Positions 44,195-53,083 of a stretch of 64,000 nucleotides of DNA are shown piece by piece. Source of the DNA: CAYVQZ01 sp964453435 (GTDB lineage Bacteria > Abyssobacteria > SURF-5). The translations under genes and the position numbers were made by a program. Below the pieces are notes generated by a model. It worked only from the letters and a program-made list of their open reading frames with translations. It did no database searches and had not been told where the DNA came from. The stretch lies in contig CAYVQZ010000016.1 of the NCBI GenBank assembly GCA_964453435.1, positions 11,772 to 75,771 of the forward strand, written 5' to 3'. Position 1 is the first letter of the stretch. Every line of letters starts with the position of its first letter.

Positions 44195-45385
44195 ATGGCG
44201 ACCGAGTTCAAGTTTGCCGATGTGGGTGAAGGAATCACTGAAGGCGAAATCGTTCTTTGGCTGGTTGAAGAGGGCGAGAAGGTGGAACGGGATCAGCCCC
44301 TGGTTCAGGTGGAGACCGACAAGGCCGTCGTGGAAATCCCGTCCCCCTGCGCGGGAGTCGTGCTGAAAATCATGTTCCGCGAGGGTGACATCGTAAGGGT
44401 TGGAGAGACGCTTGTGGTCATCGGAGATGAAGGCGAGAAGCTGGAAGAAAAACCAGTGGGGGAAGAGAAGAAGGAATATGTTGGAATTGTCGGCGACGTC
44501 GAGGAGGCCGCTCCGGCGAAGCCGCCTCCTGAAACACGCGTGCTCGCGGTCCCGGCGATTCGCAAGCTGGCAAAAGACCTCGGAGTGGATATCACGAAAG
44601 TGCCCGGAACGGGCGAAAACGGGCGCGTGACGGAGGAGGACGTGCAGAGGTTCGCCGAGCGGGAGCCGGCAAGAAGCGCTGAGGACGCCTACGGCGAAAT
44701 CGAGCGCGTGCGCATCATGAGGGTGCGCAGGAGCGTTTCTCAGAAAATGACGCGCTCGAAGTCTTTAATTCCTCACGTGACCCACATGGATTTCGCGGAC
44801 GCTTCGGAGCTTGTGAAGTTCCGGGCGAGCCAGTCTGAAGAAGCGGCGAAAAAAGGGATACGGCTTACGTACTTGCCATACATCATGAAGGCCGTCGCCC
44901 TGAGCCTGAAGAAGTTTCCCTATCTCAACTCGTCGATTGACACGGACAAGAACGAGATAATCCTCAAGAAATATGTTAATATCGGGTTCGCCGTCGAGAC
45001 CGAGGACGGTCTCATGGTGCCCGTCGTTAAAGGGGTCACCGAAAAAAGCGTGCTCGAAATAGCCCGGGAAACGAGCCGGCTGTCCAAGCTGTGCCGCGAG
45101 CGGAAGGTCGAGCTGGCGGACCTGAAGGGAGGCTCCTTCAGCATCACAAACATCGGAAGTATCGGCGGTATTTACTCGACGCCAATCATCAATCACCCTG
45201 AATCGGCAAATCTGGCGTTGGGCAGGATTCGACAGACGCCGGCAGTTGTGAACGGCCAGATTGCCGTCGTTCACGGCATGTTCCTGTCGCTCTCGTTCGA
45301 CCACCGCATCCTCGACGGGGCCGAAGCCGCTCGCTTCATGAATGACATAATAAACTACATCGAAAATCCTCGAATGATTGAATAG
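44195..45385 (+). CDS. pdhC: Dihydrolipoyllysine acyltransferase, E2 of the pyruvate dehydrogenase complex
   Basis: 396 residues. One lipoyl domain (1-80) with the lipoylated Lys in VETDKAVVEI; a peripheral subunit-binding domain at about 115-155 (AVPAIRKLAKDLGVDI, GRVTEEDV); and the catalytic domain from about 170, with DHRILDGAEAARF at the active site. It is separated from the beta gene by 157 bp. No E3 (dihydrolipoamide dehydrogenase) follows in the window, so E3 must be encoded elsewhere. Confidence 0.9.
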   Translation: MATEFKFADVGEGITEGEIVLWLVEEGEKVERDQPLVQVETDKAVVEIPSPCAGVVLKIMFREGDIVRVGETLVVIGDEGEKLEEKPVGEEKKEYVGIVGDVEEAAPAKPPPETRVLAVPAIRKLAKDLGVDITKVPGTGENGRVTEEDVQRFAEREPARSAEDAYGEIERVRIMRVRRSVSQKMTRSKSLIPHVTHMDFADASELVKFRASQSEEAAKKGIRLTYLPYIMKAVALSLKKFPYLNSSIDTDKNEIILKKYVNIGFAVETEDGLMVPVVKGVTEKSVLEIARETSRLSKLCRERKVELADLKGGSFSITNIGSIGGIYSTPIINHPESANLALGRIRQTPAVVNGQIAVVHGMFLSLSFDHRILDGAEAARFMNDIINYIENPRMIE

Positions 45386-45466
45386 CCATTCGGCTCTTTC
45401 CCTCTCCGGAGCACACCGAGCGCGCTCGGATTCGCGAAACGCTCGCCGTCTTGGCTGACGCGGCCA

Positions 45467-48252
45467 TCATTTGTAAAACGACCACACCTCCTCACTGGTT
45501 ACGATTGTGGCAGGCGCCTGGCTGATATCTGTGCCGCGCACACGCCAGTACAGCCGCTTTCCTCTTGGAATCCGGTCCCAGAGCGCCGCGGGCATGGCCC
45601 AGCTCGTTTCGAATATGAGCCGATGCAGGTTCTCATAGGTCGAGTAGAACGGGCCGTCCGGAGCAAATGCAAGATCGACCGCGTATGCGTTGCTCGTCCC
45701 TCCGTCTGCGGCCCAGGCGAATGTGGGCGGACTCGTAAGCGTCGCGCCGTCCGGTGGCGAGACAAGGTTTATCCGGGTCAAAACGTCGGGAACAAATGTC
45801 GCCGTTACGGACTTATCGGCATCCATCGTGAGCTGTGCCGGGTTGGCGGTTGACCCGTCGATATCGTCGCCCTCCCAGTGGTCGAACTTCCATCCCGCAG
45901 CAGGAAGGGCCTCTACTGACGCAAGCTCTCCATACCCGTAGGTTCCCGCGCCCGTGACCGTGCCGCCCTCCGGAGGAGAAGCGAACGCCGACAATTCGTG
46001 AAACACCGGATTGACCGTCAGCGTCACCTCAATGCGCTGAGGATTGTTCGCGGCGTTCGGGTCGGCGATGACAATTTTCCCGGTGTGGGCGCCGGCTGGC
46101 AACCGGTACGCATTGCACTTTACCTCGATCATGTCGGATTCACCGGCCGAGCCGCCGCTCGAGGGTTTGTTGAGAATCCAGTTGGAATCATCGCTCACAA
46201 AATACGACAACACGCCGTCACCGGAATTCCATACGTGAAAACTCTGGTTTGGCGGATTCGATCCTTGATCGCAGACAAAAGACAGCGAAGTCGGGTCGAG
46301 AGCAATTTCCGGACTTCCCGGAGGGCCGGGGCACAGCCCGACTACATAAAGACCGCATGACGGAGTTATATATCCTGTGGTGAAATATGCGTACTCCCCG
46401 GAAACGGCCACGTCCGTGGCGCCGCAATAAGCCGACGGTCCGATAACCGTCGCCGTAATGAACGGACTCGAAGGCTCAGCGATATCCAGGATAACAAGCT
46501 GCTCGTAGGAGTCGGAGAACGCAAGCGAGAGATACGCATACGAACCCGCTACCTCGATATCAGACGCCGTTCCCGGAATGTCCAGAGTGTGCGAGAGAAA
46601 GGGATTGGCCGGGTCGGTAATATCCACAACGGAAATGCTATCAATAGTGCCCGTCAAATACGCATAATTCCCGACAACTTCAATATCGTTCGGCGGAGGC
46701 AATACCCGGGGGTCAAACGAGCCAATCACAGCAGGATTTTCAGGGTCGGAAACGTTGATGATTCTGAGAATCGACCCATCGATGACATACGCGTAGTTTC
46801 CGGATATCCTCACCTTCTGTCCGCAATATTCCAGGTCGAGTGAACCCGCCGTCGAGGGGTTTACCGGCTCGGACACATCGATGATGTGGAAACCGGCGGG
46901 ATATCTGACTGTTATATACGCATACGAACCGGAAACCGCTACGCTCGAAACCTCACCCGGGGCATTAATGAACCGACGATAAAGGGAGCTGTCGGATCGG
47001 AACTATCCACTATCTCGAGTTCGCCGGCGGCAAGATACGCGTACGGTCCGGCAAGCGCAATGTCTTCAACGGGGGGATATGGCAGACCTGTTGAACCGAT
47101 GATGACCGGCGCGGCGGCATCGGAAATGTCCAGAATTTGCAGGCTCGCAGTTTGGCTGCTGGTCCCGATGTAAACATAGTCGTCACTGGCTTCTAGGCAT
47201 GATGAGCCTTCCAGGGATTCCAGCGTATGCACAACCGGAAGCGAAAGCGGATGAGAGACATCAAGAACCTGCAACGCCCCGGTTTCGTCGTCGTTCCACG
47301 AATGACATATGGCATAGGCGGTTGAGCCGACCACCTCGATATCCATGGCTAATTCCTCCAAGGATATCAGGCTGACAATGTAAGGCAGCGCCGGCTCGGA
47401 AATGTCGATGACCAGGACAGAACCGGCAACGGCGTATGCATAATCGCCGACAATGGAAACCTTGATTATTGACAACGTCCAGTTCCATCCCGGTGGCGAG
47501 ACGGAACCCACCAGATACGGTGACGCGGGCTCGGAGATGTCAAAGACCTCGAGCGCGCCTCCCAACATTTCCTGGGTACAAACATATGCGTACGTCCCGG
47601 AGACCTCCACACCCCATGCCTGGTGCGAGGTCTGGGCGGTTCCCACAATAAAAGGATTCGCCGGATCGGAGATATCGACTATACGCAGCCGTGAATACAA
47701 ATCGGCAACATATGCGTATGCGCCCGAGACGAAAACATCGTTGGCGCACAAATCGGCCGCCTCCAGTGCGCCGACTGTTTCAGGCGAGGAAGGATTCGAG
47801 ATGTCTACAACCTTCAGCCCGCCGTACCCCCTCGCGACATATGCGTACGAGCCGGAAACAGCGACATTGTTCGCCCACATGTCTTCAAGCTTTCCCGTTG
47901 CGAAGGGCGATGCGGGATTCGAGACATCCACGATTGTGAAATCCGCGCCCGTGATATACGCGTACGAGCCGGAAACGGCAACCCCTTTCGCCCTGGAGAG
48001 AGGCAGTGAACCAACCGTTCTCGGCTCTTCAGAGTTCGATATATCCACTATCTGAAGACCCGCGTCGTAGGCGGCCACGTAGGCATACGAGCCGGAAATT
48101 GCGACTTCGTATGGCATGTCCGGTATATCGACCGAACCTTTTGGCGCCACAGACCGGATTTCGCACTGCCCGTTGGCAATCCCTCCGCATACCGAGAAAA
48201 GTATCAGGACCGCAAGACAGAGTGATCTCGGAGCGAAATCGATTCTTTTCAT
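45467..48252 (-). pseudogene. LVIVD-repeat beta-propeller secreted protein, split by a frameshift
   Basis: Two frames make one gene. The first (48,252 to 46,939) has a signal peptide (about 1-29) and at least eight repeats of a VAVSGSYAYV...LQIVDISNP pattern. It stops after SLMPRVRFRA. Shifting one base near 46,960 continues GEVSSVAVSGSYAYI into the second frame (to 45,467). That frame adds more LVIVD repeats, an Ig-like domain, an InlB-type repeat (FHWEGDDIDG-like KFDHWEGDD) and the C-terminal WRVRG domain. The intact form would be about 928 residues and extracellular. A missing A in TTAATG would explain the shift; a sequencing error is possible. Confidence 0.75.
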
Positions 48253-48657
48253 CGCCTTTCTCCTTCTCCCCTTTCCCGTCGCTTGCCCGGCGCAAATGTT
48301 AACTTATTGAGTTATTTTACTCCCTCCTCGGTTGTATTTCAAGCAAAATCGTACTTTCGCGTAGAGCAAATGATGGGCCAATGACCCAGAACCCATGCCG
48401 CCAGGCCAAACCGGAAACCCGAAAACTGACACGTAACTCACTGGATGAATATAGGTTGCGCAGAAAGCAAAAGCGAAATGAAACGGCCCGGCGACGGGAG
48501 CGCATGACCGGAATTTTTTTCAGTTCGAATGGAACCTTTTACTCATGCCGTCCCACGCTCCGGCATTGCGGACTCGCTCAGATTGAAAGACGCCGGTTTC
48601 CTTTTTGGAGTTGCGTTGCACGGCGGACGGAATCGTGCGGGCGAATCGGCGAACGCG
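48253..48657. other. Intergenic region, no gene seen
   Basis: About 405 bp between the LVIVD gene's start and the 3' end of rarA. It must hold the LVIVD promoter. Small open frames are present but have no ribosome site or similarity. No repeat copy noticed. Confidence 0.4.
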
Positions 48658-49989
48658 TCATGGTTTCTCTTCGCGAGCGTTCTGCTTGCGCAATCGCTCG
48701 ATTCTCTTTTTGATTTCCGCCTCGAAACCGTGCTCGGTGGGTTTGTAGAAGTGTTTGCCGGGCGGGCCGTACACCTGCCCGACGTGGTGGCCGGGGTAGT
48801 CATGGGCGTACTTGTAGCCCTCGCCGTGGCCCAATCGCTTCGCGCCGGGGTAGTTGGCGTCGCGAAGGTGACCCGGCACCGGAAAGGTCGGCTGCTCCCG
48901 GACATCCTTCCGCGCGTCGGCGATCGCCATATAGCTGGCGTTGCTCTTGGGCGCGCATGCGACGTAAATGGTCGCCTGAGCCAGCGGAATCTGCGCTTCC
49001 GGCAACCCGATGAATTCGCTGACTTGCAGCGCCGCATTCGCGACCACGAGCGCCTGCGGGTCGGCGTTGCCGACATCTTCCGAGGCGCAGATGACAATTC
49101 TCCGCGCGATGAATCGCGGGTCCTCGCCCGCCTCGAGCATCTTTGCGAGCCAGTACATGGCGGCGTCGGGGTCGGAGCCGCGCATGCTTTTGATGAATGC
49201 GGAGATGGTGTCGTAGTGGTCGTCGCCGGCGCCGTCGTAGACGATTGCCTTGCGCTGAATCGATTCCTGCGCGATATCGAGCGTGATGCGTATCGCGCCG
49301 CTTTCGTCCGGCGGAGTCGTCATGACAGCCACCTCGAGCGCGTTCAACGCGCGCCGCGCGTCGCCGTCCGACGCCTTCGCCCAATGACGCCGCGCGTCGT
49401 CGTCGAGGCGTATGTTCATCTTCCCCAGGCCGCGTTCTTCGTCGGAAAGCGCGCGATCTATAAGTGTTTCGATGTGCTCGGCGTTCAGCGGTTCGAACTG
49501 AAAAATCTGCGAGCGCGAGACAAGCGGCGCGGTCATCGCAAAGAACGGATTCTGGGTGGTCGCGCCGATGAAGGTGATTGTGCCCTCCTCGACATCCGGC
49601 AGCAGAGCGTCCTGCTGGGCACGGTTGAACCGATGGATTTCATCGACGAACACTATCGTTTTTCGGCCGGCCGAAACCATCCTCTGCCGCGCTCCTTCGA
49701 TAAGCTGCCGCAAATCGGCTACGCCGGAGGTGACGGCGTTCAGGCGCTGGAACGATGATTTCGAGGTTCTGGCAATAATCTTCGCGAGGGCTGTCTTGCC
49801 GGTTCCGGGCGGACCGTAGAATATAGCAGTTGCAAGACGGTCGGATTCGATCTCTCGCCGAAGCAGTTTCCCTTCTCCGAGAATCTGCTCCTGCCCGACG
49901 AACTCGTCGAGCGTACGCGGCGCCATCCGCCACGCCAGCGGCGCGTTCTCCATTCTTGCCCGCTGTTCCTGTTCCTCAAAAAGCTCCAA
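48658..49989 (-). CDS. rarA: Replication-associated recombination protein RarA/MgsA
   Basis: 443 residues. Typical start LFEEQEQ...PLAWRMAPRTLDEFVGQEQILG; Walker A GPPGTGKTALA; sensor/Walker B VFVDEIHRFNRAQQDALLPDVE; TTQNPFF; then the MgsA tetramerisation part (YPAREA-like GDHYDTISAFIKSMRGSDPDAA, YLAKMLEAGEDP) and the C-terminal YKYAHDYPGH. The start codon is TTG at 49,989. It is supported by AGGTGA six bases upstream and by the MxLFE N-terminus of the family. RarA acts at stalled replication forks. Confidence 0.93.
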   Translation of the reverse strand: MELFEEQEQRARMENAPLAWRMAPRTLDEFVGQEQILGEGKLLRREIESDRLATAIFYGPPGTGKTALAKIIARTSKSSFQRLNAVTSGVADLRQLIEGARQRMVSAGRKTIVFVDEIHRFNRAQQDALLPDVEEGTITFIGATTQNPFFAMTAPLVSRSQIFQFEPLNAEHIETLIDRALSDEERGLGKMNIRLDDDARRHWAKASDGDARRALNALEVAVMTTPPDESGAIRITLDIAQESIQRKAIVYDGAGDDHYDTISAFIKSMRGSDPDAAMYWLAKMLEAGEDPRFIARRIVICASEDVGNADPQALVVANAALQVSEFIGLPEAQIPLAQATIYVACAPKSNASYMAIADARKDVREQPTFPVPGHLRDANYPGAKRLGHGEGYKYAHDYPGHHVGQVYGPPGKHFYKPTEHGFEAEIKKRIERLRKQNAREEKP

Positions 49990-50025
49990 CTCAGGTCACC
50001 TCTCTCAAAACCGTCCCATCGAAAC

Positions 50026-50135
50026 TGTCCCACGATTGCCCAGCGAAGGGGACTGTCCCAGATTTACGGGCACAATGTGCCGTAGAATCGAAACTGTCCC
50101 CGAAGCGGATAAACTTCATCATGAATCGTGGGACA
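50026..50135 (+). repeat. 110-bp MITE/REP-like element, copy D (complete)
   Basis: Perfect 12-bp terminal inverted repeats TGTCCCACGATT and AATCGTGGGACA enclose CAGCGAAGGGGACTGTCCC, a GGGCAC-AAT-GTGCC apex and CTGTCCCCGAAGCGG. The whole unit can fold into one hairpin. Same length as copy A, which lies in the opposite orientation. It is located between rarA and the GH2 gene. Non-coding. Confidence 0.8.
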
Positions 50136-50196
50136 CACTCCATCACGAAATTATAGCATCTGCGAGCATTTGCGGACAATTAACGGGGCGGTCGGC

Positions 50197-52611
50197 TCAC
50201 ATGCCGTGGAACAGGTAGCCCGTTAGGTAAGTGAGAAACTCGTAACGCCAGTGAAGAAGCGACAGACACAAGACCGAGAGGACAAACGCAGGCGAAATGA
50301 GAACAAAGAGCACAATGGAATACGGTTCGCCCGATGCAAGATGGAGCCGCCGCAGTATCACAAAAAAACAGACGAGAAGAACCAACCAATAGAGCGATGG
50401 GAAGAAAAACGCGAACGGAAGCGCGAGCGCGGGCCAGAGCGAGTCGGCCGTCGCCGCCAGCAATTCGGAGGGCTTTCTCTGAGTCTTGTATGAAAGAATC
50501 AGAACCGATGCGGAAAGGGGAATCATCATCAGATACAAAAGCGTCACGGGAATGGACGGTATCGGCCGCAGGCTGCAGGATATCCACTCGCTGAGGGTTC
50601 CCGTAAACATGGCGGGATTGATGGCTTTTTCCAGAACAACGTCTCTCAGCAGTATTCCGGTGGTGAGACACGTGACGAATACCAGCAGGGGTCTGCCGAT
50701 AAATCTTTTCCCCGAATTCAATGCGAGCATCGCACCGAAAGACAGGAGGAGAGTGAGGGCTTTCGCTCCGTAGAAGCGCCCCGATGTCAACAGGGTCGGC
50801 CTTTGTTCGTAGCCCGTAATGTAATGCCTCTCAGGCTCCTCGCCGCTATTCAATCTCTTCATCAGTTCGCACGAAAGCTTGCGTTCTCTCTCCAATGTCA
50901 TGATGCCCTTGATATTGAAGAACGGAATCGGGTTCAGCGATTTGGCCGGGTCCCGATAATCGAAGCAAGGCCAAACGAAGTCGCCCGCGACGTATGGTTT
51001 CGAGTGGAGGACCTTGTAGTAATAATGGAGCAGATAGGCCTGATACTCTTCGCTCCACTTGACAAAAGCGGGCGAACGGAACCCGGGCGCCGCGCCGCCG
51101 CTGTGCTCGGTAAGCACAATCGGTTTGTCGGGAACCTGCCGCCGCCATTCATCCAACAGCAAACCAAGGTCGGTCGCCTCTCCATGATACCAGCCGAGTT
51201 TCACATTGAGCGCAAGAAAATCCGGGATAGAAGCCGCCGCGATGTCGGTCTTCTTGCGGAACGTTGTGTAGACAGGCCGGGTGGGGTCTGCTTCCCTGAC
51301 TCGCTCCTTGAGCCTTTCCAGAAAGCTCTGTCCCTCGAGTGAGTCTGCCTCCACTTCGTTGCCGATACCCCATGCGATTATGCTCGGATGGTTGATGTCG
51401 CGTTCGACCATTTCGGTTACCATTTCGAGAGAATTCTCGAGAAACGCGGGACGGCTCATGATTTTTGCCGTCGTGTTCCAGACCGGAACCTCTTCAATCA
51501 CGAGAATGCCGGCGCGGTCACACATATCAATAAACGCTGGATGATACGGATAATGCGCCAGCCTGATGGCGTTGAATCCGGCCTCCCGTATCAATTCGAG
51601 GTCGTGCTCCATTCGAGCGACGGTCTCGACACATCCCGTTTCCGGGAAATCTTCATGGCGCGCAGTGCCCTTGATATAGATTGGGCGTCCATTCAACAGG
51701 ATATTGGCTTTTCCGACGCGCGCGTCTCGAATTCCGAAAAAATGCTCCGTGCGGTCGCTCGCGTCGGCGGCCTTGGCAACAACCGCGACCTTGTAGAGGT
51801 GGCCGCTTCCTATCTCCCACAATCGGGGGTTTTCGATTTCGAATTCCATCGAGACGAATTCGTCTTCGGCGACAGGACCGCCTGACCGTTCCGCCAACAG
51901 ATTCCCCTCGGGCGAATAGAGTTCCGCTTTGACCAGTTCGGCGGCGCCGCCTTTCACCTGCGCGCGAACGCTCACGCCGGCTGTCGGCGCGCCATCCGAA
52001 AAACGCAAGTCGGTCCGTACTACGACCCGGTCCGAATAGACTTCGGGCGCCTGTTCAAGGAATGCTTCCCGCGTGATTCCGCCGTAGTTCTTCCACCCGA
52101 TCAGGTTCGGCGGATGGTCGTCGTCGAGCGAATTGTCCACAACCGCCGTGATGATATTTTTCCCCTCTTTCAACCAGGGCGTCACATCGAAAGAGAATGA
52201 GGTGTACCCCGTTTCGTGCGTTCCCGCCTCATGGCCGTTCACGAATACCTGCGCCTTGTTTCTGACTTCGAGAAAGTGAAGGAAGTTGTGCGGGGCCACG
52301 GCCTCCAGCGTGAAGCGCTTTTCGTATTCGACCGGCCCCACATAGCCATCGAGGCCGCGAAACACGTTGAACGTGTGGGGCACATCCACCTGTGTCCATA
52401 CCTTCTCTTCGGGCAGCCGGAAATTCCATTCGCCGTTCAAGTCCATGTAGGCGCGGCCGGGGTGGCGGTGATATGGGACCGGTTCCGGTCGCCGAACATG
52501 CTGGGGAGCCGGCGAACGATAAGCCCGTGGAATAGCGGCTGTGGCGAGAAGCGCAAGCGGAGAGAGCAGCAATAGCACAAGGATAATTCGTTCGATTTGC
52601 AGTTGTTTCAA
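50197..52611 (-). CDS. Glycoside hydrolase family 2 enzyme with C-terminal membrane domain
   Basis: About 804 residues. N-terminal signal anchor (IERIILVLLLLSPLALLATA), then the GH2 sugar-binding sandwich (YMDLNGEWNFRL, VDVPHTFNVF), an Ig-like domain, and the TIM barrel (NGRPIYIKGTARHEDFP, GFNAIRLAHYPYHP). The acid/base Glu is in WGIGNEVE and the nucleophile Glu in VLTEHSGG. The last ~175 residues form five or six hydrophobic helices, not part of usual GH2 enzymes. Best guess is beta-galactosidase or beta-glucuronidase-like. The start is uncertain: the TTG at 52,611 has GGAG upstream and gives a clean MKQL signal, while the frame is open to 52,677. Confidence 0.8.
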   Translation of the reverse strand: MKQLQIERIILVLLLLSPLALLATAAIPRAYRSPAPQHVRRPEPVPYHRHPGRAYMDLNGEWNFRLPEEKVWTQVDVPHTFNVFRGLDGYVGPVEYEKRFTLEAVAPHNFLHFLEVRNKAQVFVNGHEAGTHETGYTSFSFDVTPWLKEGKNIITAVVDNSLDDDHPPNLIGWKNYGGITREAFLEQAPEVYSDRVVVRTDLRFSDGAPTAGVSVRAQVKGGAAELVKAELYSPEGNLLAERSGGPVAEDEFVSMEFEIENPRLWEIGSGHLYKVAVVAKAADASDRTEHFFGIRDARVGKANILLNGRPIYIKGTARHEDFPETGCVETVARMEHDLELIREAGFNAIRLAHYPYHPAFIDMCDRAGILVIEEVPVWNTTAKIMSRPAFLENSLEMVTEMVERDINHPSIIAWGIGNEVEADSLEGQSFLERLKERVREADPTRPVYTTFRKKTDIAAASIPDFLALNVKLGWYHGEATDLGLLLDEWRRQVPDKPIVLTEHSGGAAPGFRSPAFVKWSEEYQAYLLHYYYKVLHSKPYVAGDFVWPCFDYRDPAKSLNPIPFFNIKGIMTLERERKLSCELMKRLNSGEEPERHYITGYEQRPTLLTSGRFYGAKALTLLLSFGAMLALNSGKRFIGRPLLVFVTCLTTGILLRDVVLEKAINPAMFTGTLSEWISCSLRPIPSIPVTLLYLMMIPLSASVLILSYKTQRKPSELLAATADSLWPALALPFAFFFPSLYWLVLLVCFFVILRRLHLASGEPYSIVLFVLISPAFVLSVLCLSLLHWRYEFLTYLTGYLFHGM

Positions 52612-52704
52612 GAAAACCGCTCCGCGCCGATAAGCAACCGTTGCTGGCCAGGATTCTGCAATCATAGAACGACGCAAAATGAGAAGTCAACCGATTCCAA
52701 AAAT

Positions 52705-52835
52705 CTCTCTCGCGGCTGCACAGCGTAGGGAAGTGTGAGATTGTCCGATAATTATATTTTCTGCCGGAACACAAGCGAAAGAGACTGTAAATCCGTTTCA
52801 CGATTGCCGAGCGAAGGGGACTGTCCCCGAAGCGG
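52705..52835 (+). repeat. Degenerate MITE/REP-like elements, copy E
   Basis: Contains a CGGCTGCACAGCGTAGGGAAGTGTGAG-like left arm (broken), a TGTCCGATAATT end at 52,742-52,753 as in the inner copy at 10,552, and then CACGATTGCCGAGCGAAGGGG followed by CTGTCCCCGAAGCGGG. The pieces look like two overlapping or deleted units, with the centre of one lost completely. Confidence 0.5.
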
Positions 52836-52843
52836 GTGCAAAT

Positions 52844-52888
52844 GGCTTATTGGGGGACACCATGCCCCATGGTGTCCCCCAATAAGCC
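52844..52888. repeat. Perfect 45-nt inverted repeat
   Basis: Two arms of 21 bp match without a single mismatch around a CCC centre. The left arm runs from 52,844 (GGCTTATTGGGGGACACC and ATG) to 52,864, the right arm from 52,868 to 52,888. It lies directly after the degenerate element and about 195 bp before pilT. It lacks a T tract, so it is not a classical terminator. The GGGGACA core relates it loosely to the palindromic element family. Confidence 0.85.
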
Positions 52889-53083
52889 GCATCACCAACC
52901 GAGCAACGGGCTCTCCGCCACCGGATCCGACTTGTTCCCCGAACGAGAACATGAAATTCACACAGCGTCCGCCCAACACGCAAAACCGATTTGCCCCCTA
53001 TTTGACACCCCCAAGGGGCCATGCTAGACTTATCCCGGCCTTCAAGTCTCTTAAAAATAACTCTTCCGAGGGGAGTCCGCGCC

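Noticed and set aside
45416..45429. CCGAGCGCGCTCGG as a terminator between pdhC and the LVIVD gene
   Set aside because: It is a 14-bp palindrome with no loop and no T tract on either side; too weak to call.
46939..48252. CRISPR-like or tandem DNA repeats in the propeller gene
   Set aside because: The periodicity comes from the LVIVD protein repeats; the DNA units diverge and there are no spacers of equal length.
48529..49758. 409-residue plus-strand open frame opposite rarA
   Set aside because: Antisense shadow of a GC-rich conserved gene; no ribosome site and no family pattern.
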